Part shown: piece after piece, positions 1-6,378 of the stretch
Layout: each line of letters starts with the position of its first letter
Numbering within the stretch: position 1 is the stretch's first letter
DNA from: Gammaproteobacteria bacterium
GTDB taxonomy: Bacteria; Pseudomonadota; Gammaproteobacteria; Pseudomonadales; Azotimanducaceae
Length of the DNA: 6,914 bases
Direction: 5' to 3'
Assembly: GCA_026706425.1 (NCBI GenBank)
Contig: JAPOYW010000351.1
Coordinates: forward strand, 1-6,914
Translations under genes and position numbers: made by a program
Notes under the pieces: generated by a model
Database searches by the model: none
Told to the model about the DNA's origin: nothing
What the model saw: the letters and a program-made list of their open reading frames with translations, nothing else

Positions 1-462
1 CTGCACTGCGACCAGGGTGGTGTCCCCCAGCCCTGGGGCCGCGTCGCGCTCAACGCCAACTGCAACTGGTGCCTGACCGAGTACTCGCCCGACAGCGGTC
101 CGTTTGCTTGCGTCCCGGGATCCCATCTGCGCGCCAGCCACCCGGTACAGCCCGCAGCCGCCCGGGAGGCGGTCCCGGTCGAGTGCCCGCGCGGCTCGTT
201 GATCGCGTTTCACGGCCAGCTCTGGCACGGCGCCTATCCGCGCACGGCCCCGGGACTGCGGGTCACCATCTCGAACTTCTACCGGCACGCGGCGATTCAG
301 CCTCAGGACGACATCCCGAACCACTTCCCTAAGGAACTCGCCGACGACTGCGACGACCCGGACACCTTCAAGCAGTTGGCGGGATTCGGGCTGCCATACC
401 AGTCGCAGGCTCTGCCGGTACCCAAGGCTCGTCGTGGAGAGACTGCCAGCGAGACATCGTAG
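1..462 (+). CDS. Phytanoyl-CoA dioxygenase (PhyH) family oxygenase, C-terminal part
   Basis: This is the last 153 residues of a non-heme Fe(II)/2-oxoglutarate-dependent oxygenase; the start lies left of the window and the stop is the TAG at 460-462. The iron-binding triad is visible: the HxD motif is at residues 2-4 of the fragment (HCD) and the distal histidine is H76 in LWHGAYPR. R87 in GLRVTISNFY, eleven residues on, is the expected 2-oxoglutarate-binding arginine. The stretch SPDSGPFACVPGSH is typical of the PhyH jelly-roll core. Family members hydroxylate varied small molecules, and the substrate cannot be read from sequence. The last 160 bases overlap the 3' end of the convergent sulfatase remnant. 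The tail after the catalytic core reads naturally to its stop, so this gene seems to own the overlap. Family assignment is confident; the specific role is unknown. Confidence 0.87.
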   Translation: MHCDQGGVPQPWGRVALNANCNWCLTEYSPDSGPFACVPGSHLRASHPVQPAAAREAVPVECPRGSLIAFHGQLWHGAYPRTAPGLRVTISNFYRHAAIQPQDDIPNHFPKELADDCDDPDTFKQLAGFGLPYQSQALPVPKARRGETASETS

Positions 463-959
463 GGGAGACCCTTTGTAGCTCCCGTTTTGAAGCCGTTGAA
501 CATCTGCGTCCACAGGTCGCCGTGGGTGAGCGCCGGGTCGTTGGTCTCCTCGAGCACCGCCTTCACCTGCTCGAAGAGGTGTTGCATGCCGTCGCGGTCC
601 TTCGGCAACTGGTAGCCCGGGTAGGCGACGAAGGAGTACTTGCCATCCCGCACCGCGGCGCCGGCGTCCGGTGAGAACCAGAAGAGCGGCTGGGCACGGC
701 TGAAGGCTCCTTTCCGGCCGGTCATGACCACCGCGCGGGACGGCGAGCAGACGCCGCTGCCGGAATGGAAGTCGGTGAACCGGACACCGTTCGCGGCCAG
801 TGCGTCCAGCGCGAGTGTTTCGACGGGCCCACCGTAGACGCCGATGTCCCGGTAGCCTAGGTCGTCGACGAACAGCACGACGACATTGGGCCGTTCGGCT
901 GCGGTTGGCATCGCCGCCGCCAGCGCGACCATGAGCGAAACGACGCATCGCATGTGCAC
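303..959 (-). pseudogene. Sulfatase (formylglycine type) with internal deletion and replaced C-terminus
   Basis: The frame is open for 218 codons, but secreted S1-type sulfatases are usually 450-550 residues. GTG at 959 has an AAGGA six bases upstream; ATG at 953 is the alternative, with looser spacing. Residues 3-21 form a signal peptide (SLMVALAAAMPTAA). RPNVVVLFVDDLG carries the metal-binding Asp pair (D32, D33). CSPSRA at 71-76 is the C-x-P-x-R motif whose cysteine is converted to formylglycine. Straight after MTGR (79-82) the sequence jumps to what is normally the C-terminal part (PLFWFSPDAGAAVRDGKY and on to QMFNGFK). The middle of the enzyme, including the SDNG-type metal-binding motif, is therefore absent, with the junction near 700-715. 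After QMFNGFK (near 490) the frame runs into antisense of the oxygenase gene and stops at 303, so the natural end is also lost. It cannot be an active sulfatase. A translated short secreted protein is possible but less likely than a pseudogene. Confidence 0.8.
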
Positions 960-1042
960 AGATATTCCTTGTCGATGTCTGACACGAGTATATTCGTCGT
1001 CAGTGACCTCCGGCTTCTTGAGAATTGGAGTCACGCGGTCAG
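960..1042. promoter_or_regulatory. Divergent spacer between sulfatase remnant and nor cluster
   Basis: This spacer of about 80 bases must hold the promoter of the rightward nor cluster and probably that of the leftward sulfatase. It has the most AT-rich stretch of the neighbourhood, with TATATT at 989-994 on the plus strand (TATACT at 992-987 on the minus strand) as a possible -10 element. Two small dyads are visible: TGTC-T-GACA at 976-984 and TTCT-TG-AGAA at 1015-1024. I see no TTGAT-N4-ATCAA box of the FNR/DNR/NNR type and no recognisable NsrR box, which would be the usual nor regulators. The promoter call is positional and the dyads could be chance. Confidence 0.3.
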
Positions 1043-1372
1043 ATGATCGACCCCGTTGAGCTGCAGCGAATCGCCGTGGCCGCCCTGTCGGCGGGAGGCA
1101 TCGTGTTGTTCGGCGCCGCCTACGCGATCTGCTTGGCGCTCGGGCGCCTCAAGGGTCTGGCTATCCTGCGACCGCTTTCGTACCTCGCCTATCTCGCCCT
1201 CGTGGCGGTTACGGTGCTGTTTGCTTGGGCAATGAATCTCACGGGAGCGTGGGCGTTCCTCACCCTGGTGCTGCTTGTTGGCTATTTCGTGGCGCCACGC
1301 GCCATCTGGCGGCTGTCGGTGGCAACCCACGGAACATCGGAAGGCAAGACGATGGAGGCGGAAAATGAGTGA
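1043..1372 (+). CDS. Small three-helix membrane protein, first gene of the nor cluster
   Basis: This encodes 109 residues from ATG 1043, with a TTGGAG Shine-Dalgarno at 1025-1030 (spacing rather long). Three hydrophobic segments are visible, about residues 10-34, 44-64 and 68-84, followed by a basic stretch (APRAIWRLS) and a polar acidic tail. No heme-, copper- or other cofactor-binding motif is present. Its last 8 bases overlap norC, so translation is probably coupled. Position argues for a role in assembly or stability of the NO reductase, loosely comparable to the small subunits NorF or CcoQ, but I see no sequence support for naming it as either. It does not look like the cytochrome oxidase subunit III-like NorE, which is larger. 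The coding call is confident; the function is not known. Confidence 0.8.
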   Translation: MIDPVELQRIAVAALSAGGIVLFGAAYAICLALGRLKGLAILRPLSYLAYLALVAVTVLFAWAMNLTGAWAFLTLVLLVGYFVAPRAIWRLSVATHGTSEGKTMEAENE

Positions 1373-1964
1373 CGGGGTGTGGTGGGCTAGCCAGGACTTC
1401 TGGCGCAAGTGCGCGATCTTCGTGACCGCGGGCATGTTCCTAGTGCTTATTCTCCTGACTTTCCATTCGCTGGCCGCGATCACGGCGGGACAGGACCGCG
1501 TGCCGGCCTACTCGGTGATCAACCACCGCATCGACTACGTCTTCGACGAGGAGCGGAACATGAAGGTGCCGGTAATCGGCGAGGAAGCGCCGCTGTTCGG
1601 CGAGGTTTTGAGCGAGGAGGAGGCAAGGGCGCTGGTGGATCTCGGCAAGCTCACCGTGCAGGCCAAAAACTGCATGAACTGCCACACCCTGCTCGGCAAC
1701 GGCGCCTACTACGCGCCGGATCTCACCAAGGCATGGCTGGATCCGGGCTGGGGCAACGAGCAGGCCCGGGAACTGCTGATGACGATGTTCCTCAAGGATC
1801 CGAAGACCAACGCGCGGACGTACGGCACGAACCGGCGTATGCCCGACCTCGGGGTTACGGACGAGGAGGTGCGCGGCATCATCGCGTTCCTGAAGTGGAT
1901 GTCGGCGGTGGACACCAATGGGTTCCCGCAGGGCTTCGAGCCCCTGCCGCAGGGAGGGGCTTGA
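1365..1964 (+). CDS. norC: Nitric oxide reductase cytochrome c subunit (NorC), extended form
   Basis: NorC is the membrane-anchored monoheme cytochrome c that passes electrons to NorB in the cNOR complex (2 NO + 2 e- + 2 H+ to N2O + H2O). The start is ATG 1365, with GGAGG six bases upstream, giving 199 residues. A single N-terminal membrane anchor spans about residues 17-39 and the rest is periplasmic. Heme attachment is CMNCH at 103-107, followed by TLLGNGAYYAPDL, which is close to the NorC signature TLLGEGAYFAPEL. M159 in RRMPDLG is the likely axial ligand, and FLKWMSAVDTNGFP near the end is also characteristic of NorC. The protein is about 50 residues longer than the 146-residue Pseudomonas form. 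Much of the extra length lies between anchor and heme (about 43-98, rich in Glu/Asp). It overlaps the upstream gene and ends two bases before norB. Confidence 0.94.
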   Translation: MSDGVWWASQDFWRKCAIFVTAGMFLVLILLTFHSLAAITAGQDRVPAYSVINHRIDYVFDEERNMKVPVIGEEAPLFGEVLSEEEARALVDLGKLTVQAKNCMNCHTLLGNGAYYAPDLTKAWLDPGWGNEQARELLMTMFLKDPKTNARTYGTNRRMPDLGVTDEEVRGIIAFLKWMSAVDTNGFPQGFEPLPQGGA

Positions 1965-1966
1965 TC

Positions 1967-3463
1967 ATGGCCGAAGCAGCGATCGCCAACCCCGTCCGCC
2001 CCGCATTGGACGCCATCGCGGCTCGCGACACGTCATCGCTGTCCGCCGGCCAGCGCCTGGCGCTCAAGTACTTCCTCGTCGCGATGGTGCTGTTCGTCGC
2101 GCAGATGCTCTTCGGTCTGCTCGCCGGACTGCAGTTCCTGTACCCGGAGTTCCTCTACGGCGTCCTCGACTTCAACGTCAACCGAATGGTGCACATCAAC
2201 GCGATGATCGTGTGGATGCTGTACGGCTTCATCGGCTCGATCTATTGGCTGGTGGAGGATGAAGCGGGCGTCGAACTGGTGGGTGCCAAGCTCGCCAACA
2301 TCAACTTCTGGGTCCTGACCTCTGCCGTCGCGGTCGTGGTGGTGGTCTACCTGGTCGTCCAGGTCGGCCCCGGCAACAAGATGAGCATCTGGTTCATCAA
2401 CGAGGGCCGGGAGTACATCGAGGCGCCGCGCTGGGCGGATATCGGCATCGTGGTTTGCATGGGAGTGTTCTTCTACACCGTGGCCGGCACCTTCATGAAG
2501 GGCCGTTGGAGCGGCATATCCGGCACCCTGGTGCTCGATCTCATCGCCTTGGCCGGGCTCTACCTCGCCGGCATGTTCTACACCACGAACCTCTCCGTCG
2601 ATCAGTACTGGTGGTGGTGGGTGGTGCACCTCTGGGTCGAGGCGACCTGGGAGGTGCTGGTCGGCTGCATCATGGCCTGGGGTCTCATGAAGACCCTGGG
2701 CGCGCGGCGGGAAATCGTCACCACTTGGCTCTACATCGAGGTCGCGATGATGTTCGGCGCCGGCATCCTCGGCCTCGGGCACCACTACTTCTGGATCGGC
2801 ACGCCGGAATACTGGCTCGGCATCGGCGGCTTCTTCTCCGCCCTTGAACCGATCCCGCTGGTCGCCATGGTGGTGCACGCGGTCTACGATGCCGGTCGGC
2901 ACAGCTTCCAGAGCCGGAACCACCCGGCACTCGCCTGGCTGATCGCGCACGCCTTCGGCAACTTCCTGGGCGCTGGCGTGTGGGGCTTCATCCACACCCT
3001 GCCGCAGATCAACCTCTACACGCATGGAACGCAGTGGACGACGTCCCACGGCCACCTCGCCTTCTTCGGCGCCTACGCGACGATCGTGATCGCCTTCATC
3101 TACATCGCGCTGCAACGCTGGCGGGGCGATGTCTGGATGTCGGGCGACTTGCCTGACCGCGGCTGGAAGTGGAAATGGTCGCTAGCCCTCCTCAACGTCG
3201 GGATGCTCGGCATGACCATCGCGCTCCTCATCGCCGGCTACGAGCAGTCGTTCATCGAACGCGCCATCGGCGGGTCGACCTGGGCCGCCTACTTCGAAGG
3301 CCAGACCCAGCCGTGGTTCGTCCAGGGCATGCAATGGCGGATGGTCTTCGGCGTCGTGATGACGTTGGGCATGGTGCTCTTGCTTTGGGATTTCCTGACC
3401 ATCGGTCGCGGCGAGACGCGGCCCGCGAAGGAAGTCCATGCGCCAGGGCCCCACGTCGGTTAG
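1967..3463 (+). CDS. norB: Nitric oxide reductase catalytic subunit (NorB), cNOR type
   Basis: NorB is the heme-copper-superfamily subunit that reduces NO at a heme b3 / non-heme FeB centre in the inner membrane. ATG 1967 follows AGGGAGGGG and gives 498 residues with about twelve hydrophobic segments. All key residues are present. H76 (MVHIN) and H363 are the heme b ligands, and H361 is the heme b3 ligand (SHGH at 360-363). H221, H272 and H273 with E225 are the FeB ligands (HLWVE, GHHYFW). E229 and E294 (FSALEP) are the conserved glutamates. From H221 onward these sit a constant 14 positions after their Pseudomonas aeruginosa counterparts. E149 and E152 (GREYIEAP) match the conserved pair at the NorC interface. 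There is no fused N-terminal quinol-oxidase-type domain, so this is not qNOR. The gene looks intact. norQ and norD, which usually follow, are absent here. Confidence 0.97.
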   Translation: MAEAAIANPVRPALDAIAARDTSSLSAGQRLALKYFLVAMVLFVAQMLFGLLAGLQFLYPEFLYGVLDFNVNRMVHINAMIVWMLYGFIGSIYWLVEDEAGVELVGAKLANINFWVLTSAVAVVVVVYLVVQVGPGNKMSIWFINEGREYIEAPRWADIGIVVCMGVFFYTVAGTFMKGRWSGISGTLVLDLIALAGLYLAGMFYTTNLSVDQYWWWWVVHLWVEATWEVLVGCIMAWGLMKTLGARREIVTTWLYIEVAMMFGAGILGLGHHYFWIGTPEYWLGIGGFFSALEPIPLVAMVVHAVYDAGRHSFQSRNHPALAWLIAHAFGNFLGAGVWGFIHTLPQINLYTHGTQWTTSHGHLAFFGAYATIVIAFIYIALQRWRGDVWMSGDLPDRGWKWKWSLALLNVGMLGMTIALLIAGYEQSFIERAIGGSTWAAYFEGQTQPWFVQGMQWRMVFGVVMTLGMVLLLWDFLTIGRGETRPAKEVHAPGPHVG

Positions 3464-3491
3464 CATCGCGCCGTCATTCGAGGAGCCCGCC

Positions 3492-3821
3492 ATGAGACTA
3501 CGCTTGGCCTTGTTGACCGCAGCCATCCCGATCGTTGCATTGATGGTGTACGCGACCGCTGCCTCCGGTGCGGGCTCGAAGGAAGCGGGGGCGAGCAAGG
3601 CAGCCGTCTGCGCCGCATGCCACGGTCCCAAGGGCATCAGCGTCAACCCGCTCTGGCCAAGCCTCGCCGGTCAGCAGGAGGCGTATCTCGCCAAGCAGAT
3701 CAAGGAGTTTCGGGACGGCGTGCGGGTCGAAGCAACGATGCAGCCGTTCGTCGCGAACCTGACGGACCAGGACGTCGACGATCTCGCGGCGTACTACGCG
3801 TCGCTGTCGCCTTGCCCTTGA
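3492..3821 (+). CDS. Periplasmic class I cytochrome c (c553/c4-like, monoheme)
   Basis: This encodes 109 residues from ATG 3492, with GAGGAG six bases upstream. Residues 1-25 are a signal peptide (RLRLALLTAAIPIVALMVYA, then small residues). Heme attachment is CAACH at 40-44, followed by GPKGIS, as in c553 and half-c4 cytochromes. PSLAGQQEAYLAKQIKEFR and the axial methionine M83 (ATMQPF) complete the fold, and the helix DLAAYYASL closes it. It is a single-heme protein, not a diheme c4. The gap to norB is 28 bases in the same direction, so it is probably co-transcribed and a good candidate for the soluble electron donor to NorC. Partnership is inferred from position only. The C-terminus ends in an unusual extra cysteine (SPCP). 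Confidence 0.92.
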   Translation: MRLRLALLTAAIPIVALMVYATAASGAGSKEAGASKAAVCAACHGPKGISVNPLWPSLAGQQEAYLAKQIKEFRDGVRVEATMQPFVANLTDQDVDDLAAYYASLSPCP

Positions 3822-3860
3822 TGTGAACCGAACCGGCCATGTCCCGACGGGGTGATTGCC

Positions 3861-4436
3861 ATGACGGATGACGAACTGAAAGCGCTTGTTGCCAGCCTTG
3901 CCGTTGCCCAGGACCGAACCGACGCCCAGCTGGCCAAGACCGCCGCCCAGCTGGCGAAGACCGATGCCCAGCTGGCGAAGACCGATGCCCAGCTGGCGAA
4001 GACCGACGCCAAGCTGGACCGGCTCGCCGAAATGTACGGAGGGGTGGGCAACAGCCAGGGCGCGGTGGCCGAAGAGTTCTACTACAACAGCCTCAAGGCC
4101 GAACCGGTCCTCGGCGGGGTGCGGTTCGACTTCATCGACAAGAACATCACGCGCAGCCACGCCGGGGTGGAGGACGAGTTCGACCTGCTGCTGGTCAACG
4201 GACACGCGGTGTTCGTCGTGGAGGTCAAGTACAAGGCGCACGAAAAGGACCTGCGGCGGTTGCTGGAAATCAAGGCGGTCAACTTCCGGCGCTTGTTTCC
4301 CGAGTATGCGGACCACGAACAGCGCTTCGTCCTAGCGGCGTTCCACATTCACGACGAACTCAAACGCGTGGCCCTGGAACAAGGCGTGACCGTCCTGCAG
4401 CGCAAAGGCGACGTGATCGAAAGCATGGCGGCATAA
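3861..4436 (+). CDS. Coiled-coil PD-(D/E)XK nuclease-like protein
   Basis: This encodes 191 residues from ATG 3861, with a GACGGGG stretch just upstream; GTG 3852 is in frame and possible. Residues 1-21 are an acidic helix. Residues 22-49 are four consecutive heptads of AQLAKT(A/D) forming a coiled coil, so the protein probably oligomerises. Residues 60-191 look like a compact PD-(D/E)XK fold: an early glutamate (E71 or E72 in AVAEEF), D108 in EFDLLLVNG, and the E121-x-K123 pair in VFVVEVKYK. These are the expected order and spacing of metal-binding and catalytic residues. Proteins of this plan are common as stand-alone genes in cyanobacteria and gammaproteobacteria and are mostly uncharacterised. 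It lies 39 bases after the cytochrome gene but has no evident link to NO reduction. The fold is inferred from motifs, and the activity is unknown. Confidence 0.78.
   Translation: MTDDELKALVASLAVAQDRTDAQLAKTAAQLAKTDAQLAKTDAQLAKTDAKLDRLAEMYGGVGNSQGAVAEEFYYNSLKAEPVLGGVRFDFIDKNITRSHAGVEDEFDLLLVNGHAVFVVEVKYKAHEKDLRRLLEIKAVNFRRLFPEYADHEQRFVLAAFHIHDELKRVALEQGVTVLQRKGDVIESMAA
3924..4019 (+). repeat. 21-bp tandem repeat encoding heptads
   Basis: Four full units of 21 bases start at 3924, 3945, 3966 and 3987, followed by a degenerate 12-base partial unit from 4008. The unit begins GCCCAGCTGGC and encodes AQLAKT(D/A). The middle units are nearly identical at the nucleotide level, including wobble positions, which points to recent duplication by slippage. 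The unit is exactly one coiled-coil heptad, so copy-number change would lengthen or shorten the coil without breaking the frame. Confidence 0.93.
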
Positions 4437-4449
4437 CTCGCCCCGCTCC

Positions 4450-6079
4450 CTAGGAAGCGGAGGTGACGCTCCTATTCACTACGTCGAGTACGCACACCGA
4501 GACCCTGCGCGACTCTTGCGGGGACAGTTCCTCCTCCAGGGCTTTTCCGAGGCGCTCGGCGCTTTCGGGCCTGCTGCCGTCTGGTCGGGGATGACAGGAA
4601 GCCTGTCCGAACCACAGCACTAGGTAGATTCCGTGCCCCTCCGCTAGCGTTCCAGTCGGGTTCAGTCCCTAGGTGCGCTGCGGCATTCCGGGCGAACCGC
4701 AACGACACGTCGTCGTCGGATGCCGCATTCGCCTCGTCCACGCACCACATGCCGAAGTCGCCAGGCGGGGTGATCCAGGTCATCAGCAGGTGCCCGACGC
4801 TGCCTAGGCCATCCGCGTCCGACTCCCGCTCAGCGCTGATTCCTGTTGGGCCTCGCCGCCATCTTGATCCGAGAGCCTCCGGCTAAACGACGGTGCCATG
4901 TCCTCGGTTGCGAGATCCCCCCACCGTACTCCAATCCGTCGATGACGGCTTCCTTCTCTGCGACAGAAAATCCCTTGACGTCACCGTAGAGGACGACGCC
5001 AAGCGGGTCCCGCTCGACGATGTCGGGCCTCGCCTCGGGGTCGTGGGCGGCCCACCATGCCGCCAGGCCACGCAGTTCCGACACGATTCCGCCATCGAAA
5101 CCGGTGAGCAAAGCCACCACGCGTCCGACGGCAATCCGTCGGCGACCAGGCCCGCCAAGTAGCGCCCGCCGAGGAACTCTGCGATCTGCCGATGTCGCGG
5201 CGCGAAGGAACGGTCGTCCTTCTCGAACAACGATGTGCGGCAGACGACCTGGAGGACTTCCTGGACCGGGGTGCGGAATCCCGACAGGGGCAGCAGGTCG
5301 CGGTCACCTTCGAATTCGGCGTAGCCTGCTGCGCCCGTCAGGAGGCACACCGCGCAAAGCCGGCCAGCGGCATCGAGCAGTTCCGGTGTACCGATCTGCG
5401 GGCGCCCGGCCAGCTGATGCTCGCGGTTGAGTTCCTTGGCCAGTTCGCGGCAGCTCCGCTCGAATGTACCCATACGGGTGGTTGGCCACTCGCCGCCACT
5501 GGCAACCGAACGCGCCAGCATCTCGAGCGCCTGCGGATTGCCCATCAAGGCGTCGAGACCGTGGCCCCGTGCCTTGGCAACGAACACCCGCAGGTCGCCA
5601 ACGCCGAGTTGGCGCAGAAGTCTAAGGCTGTCCTCTTCGGTCAACGGGTCCAGTCGAAGCTCGGTGACCTCCCCGCCCGGTGCCACCATCGCCAGATGCG
5701 AGCGGTCGTTCGCGCCGAACCAGTCGGCCTCGCGGCACGACAACCGGAAGCGTGGTTTGCCCAGTGAGTCGAGCTTCGCCCGGATTTCGTCGAGAGGCGT
5801 TCTCTGATCTGACGAACCCGCGCGCCTCTCGTCCAGCCCGTCGATGAAGAGCGTGGTCTCACGCCACTCCGGTCGAACCGGTAGCGTGAGGAAGTTCCTG
5901 GCCGTTATGTAGCAGCCCTGGACATCGTGTGCCTCATGCTTGAATGCCCGTGTCTTTCCAGCCCCGGGTGCAGCCAACAGGACAAACGCGTCTCGGTCGC
6001 GGAATGCGACCAGGGGATGGTGCTTCTCCTCGACTTCGCCTACGACCGCGCAGGTTCTGGGCAGGTATCTGCCGCCCAC
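4450..6079 (-). pseudogene. Large STAND/NACHT-like P-loop NTPase, decayed into three frames
   Basis: The start is GTG 6079, two bases after the upstream stop. The first ~318 residues are one frame: VGEVEEKHHPLVAFRDRD, Walker A APGAGKT (37-43), Walker B TTLFIDGLDE (75-84) and the sensor-like FRLSCREADW (111-120). After GRYLAGLVADGLP the coding sense moves to a second frame near 5125 (RVVALLTGFDGG, RDPLGVVLYGDVKGFS) to about 4930. It then moves to a third frame from about 4929 (RWGDLATEDMAPSF) to 4831, back to the first frame from about 4825 to 4670 (GHLLMTWITPPGDFGMW), and again to the third frame from 4668 to the TAG at 4452-4450. The last part contains GHGIYLVLWFG and RRVSVCVLDV. Such NTPases normally carry a long helical-repeat centre, which is missing between 4831 and 4825. 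Members of this architecture are frequent in defence contexts; the function of this one is unknown. Confidence 0.82.
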
Positions 6080-6081
6080 GG

Positions 6082-6378
6082 CTACTCGTCCTCGTCGAAC
6101 CAGCGGCTGGCCGGTACGGACAGGAAGTCCACCAGCGGGATGCCGTCGCCGCCCACGGTCAGGGACTGCGTGGCACCAAAGCGCTGAACGAACATCGATC
6201 GACCACGTCCCTCCGTGCGGCGGTCGTTGCTCTTGACCTCCACCAGATACCGTCGGCGTCCGCGTTCCAAGACGAAATCGACTTCCGCATCGCCTTGGCG
6301 CCAATAGTTGACTCGGGTCGGCGGACCCCGCGTGTTGACCAGATGCGCGCCAACCGCTCTTCGGGCAAATGCATCGAT
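6082..6378 (-). pseudogene. AAA_14/DUF4143 ATPase, C-terminal stub
   Basis: Only the C-terminal DUF4143 part of an AAA_14-type ATPase remains, ending at the TAG 6084-6082. Recognisable sequence begins near ARRAVGAHLVNT and continues with NYWRQGDAEVDFVLERG, where WR.G..EVDFVL is the DUF4143 hallmark. Next comes LVEVKS, with an E-x-K pair and the preceding D of EVDF resembling a PD-(D/E)XK core, and then GGDGIPLVDFLS. The ATPase half with Walker motifs, about 300 residues in intact relatives, is absent. The open frame extends upstream to about 6500, but that part shows no family resemblance, so the break lies near 6378. The NTPase gene starts two bases downstream, which suggests the two were once co-translated. 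Confidence 0.78.

Noticed and set aside
960..1042. FNR/DNR or NsrR box upstream of the nor cluster
   Set aside because: I looked for TTGAT-N4-ATCAA and the NsrR dyad and found only short weak dyads, so no named regulator is claimed.
1275..1364. In-frame upstream extension of norC to 1275
   Set aside because: The extension lies inside the small membrane protein gene and is not hydrophobic or conserved-looking. ATG 1365 has a good GGAGG and leads straight to the membrane anchor.
2033..3115. Long open frame of 360 codons on the minus strand opposite norB
   Set aside because: It is the antisense of a highly conserved GC-rich gene and its translation is a His/Asp/Glu-rich mix with no domain. It is an artefact of codon bias.
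3924..4019. CRISPR-like array
   Set aside because: The 21-bp units are contiguous with no spacers and are in-frame coding heptads.
4443..4460. Palindrome CCGCTCCCTAGGAAGCGG as a terminator
   Set aside because: It has one mismatch, almost no loop and no T run on either side. It also overlaps the stop of the NTPase remnant, so terminator function is not supported, though it lies between two convergent genes.
4883..5130. Programmed ribosomal frameshifting in the NTPase
   Set aside because: There is no X-XXY-YYZ slippery heptamer at the GG site, there are several shifts rather than one, and there is apparent internal deletion. Decay or sequencing error explains it better.
5192..5767. Plus-strand open frame opposite the NTPase
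   Set aside because: It is the complement of the P-loop NTPase coding sequence, with no domain or ribosome binding site.
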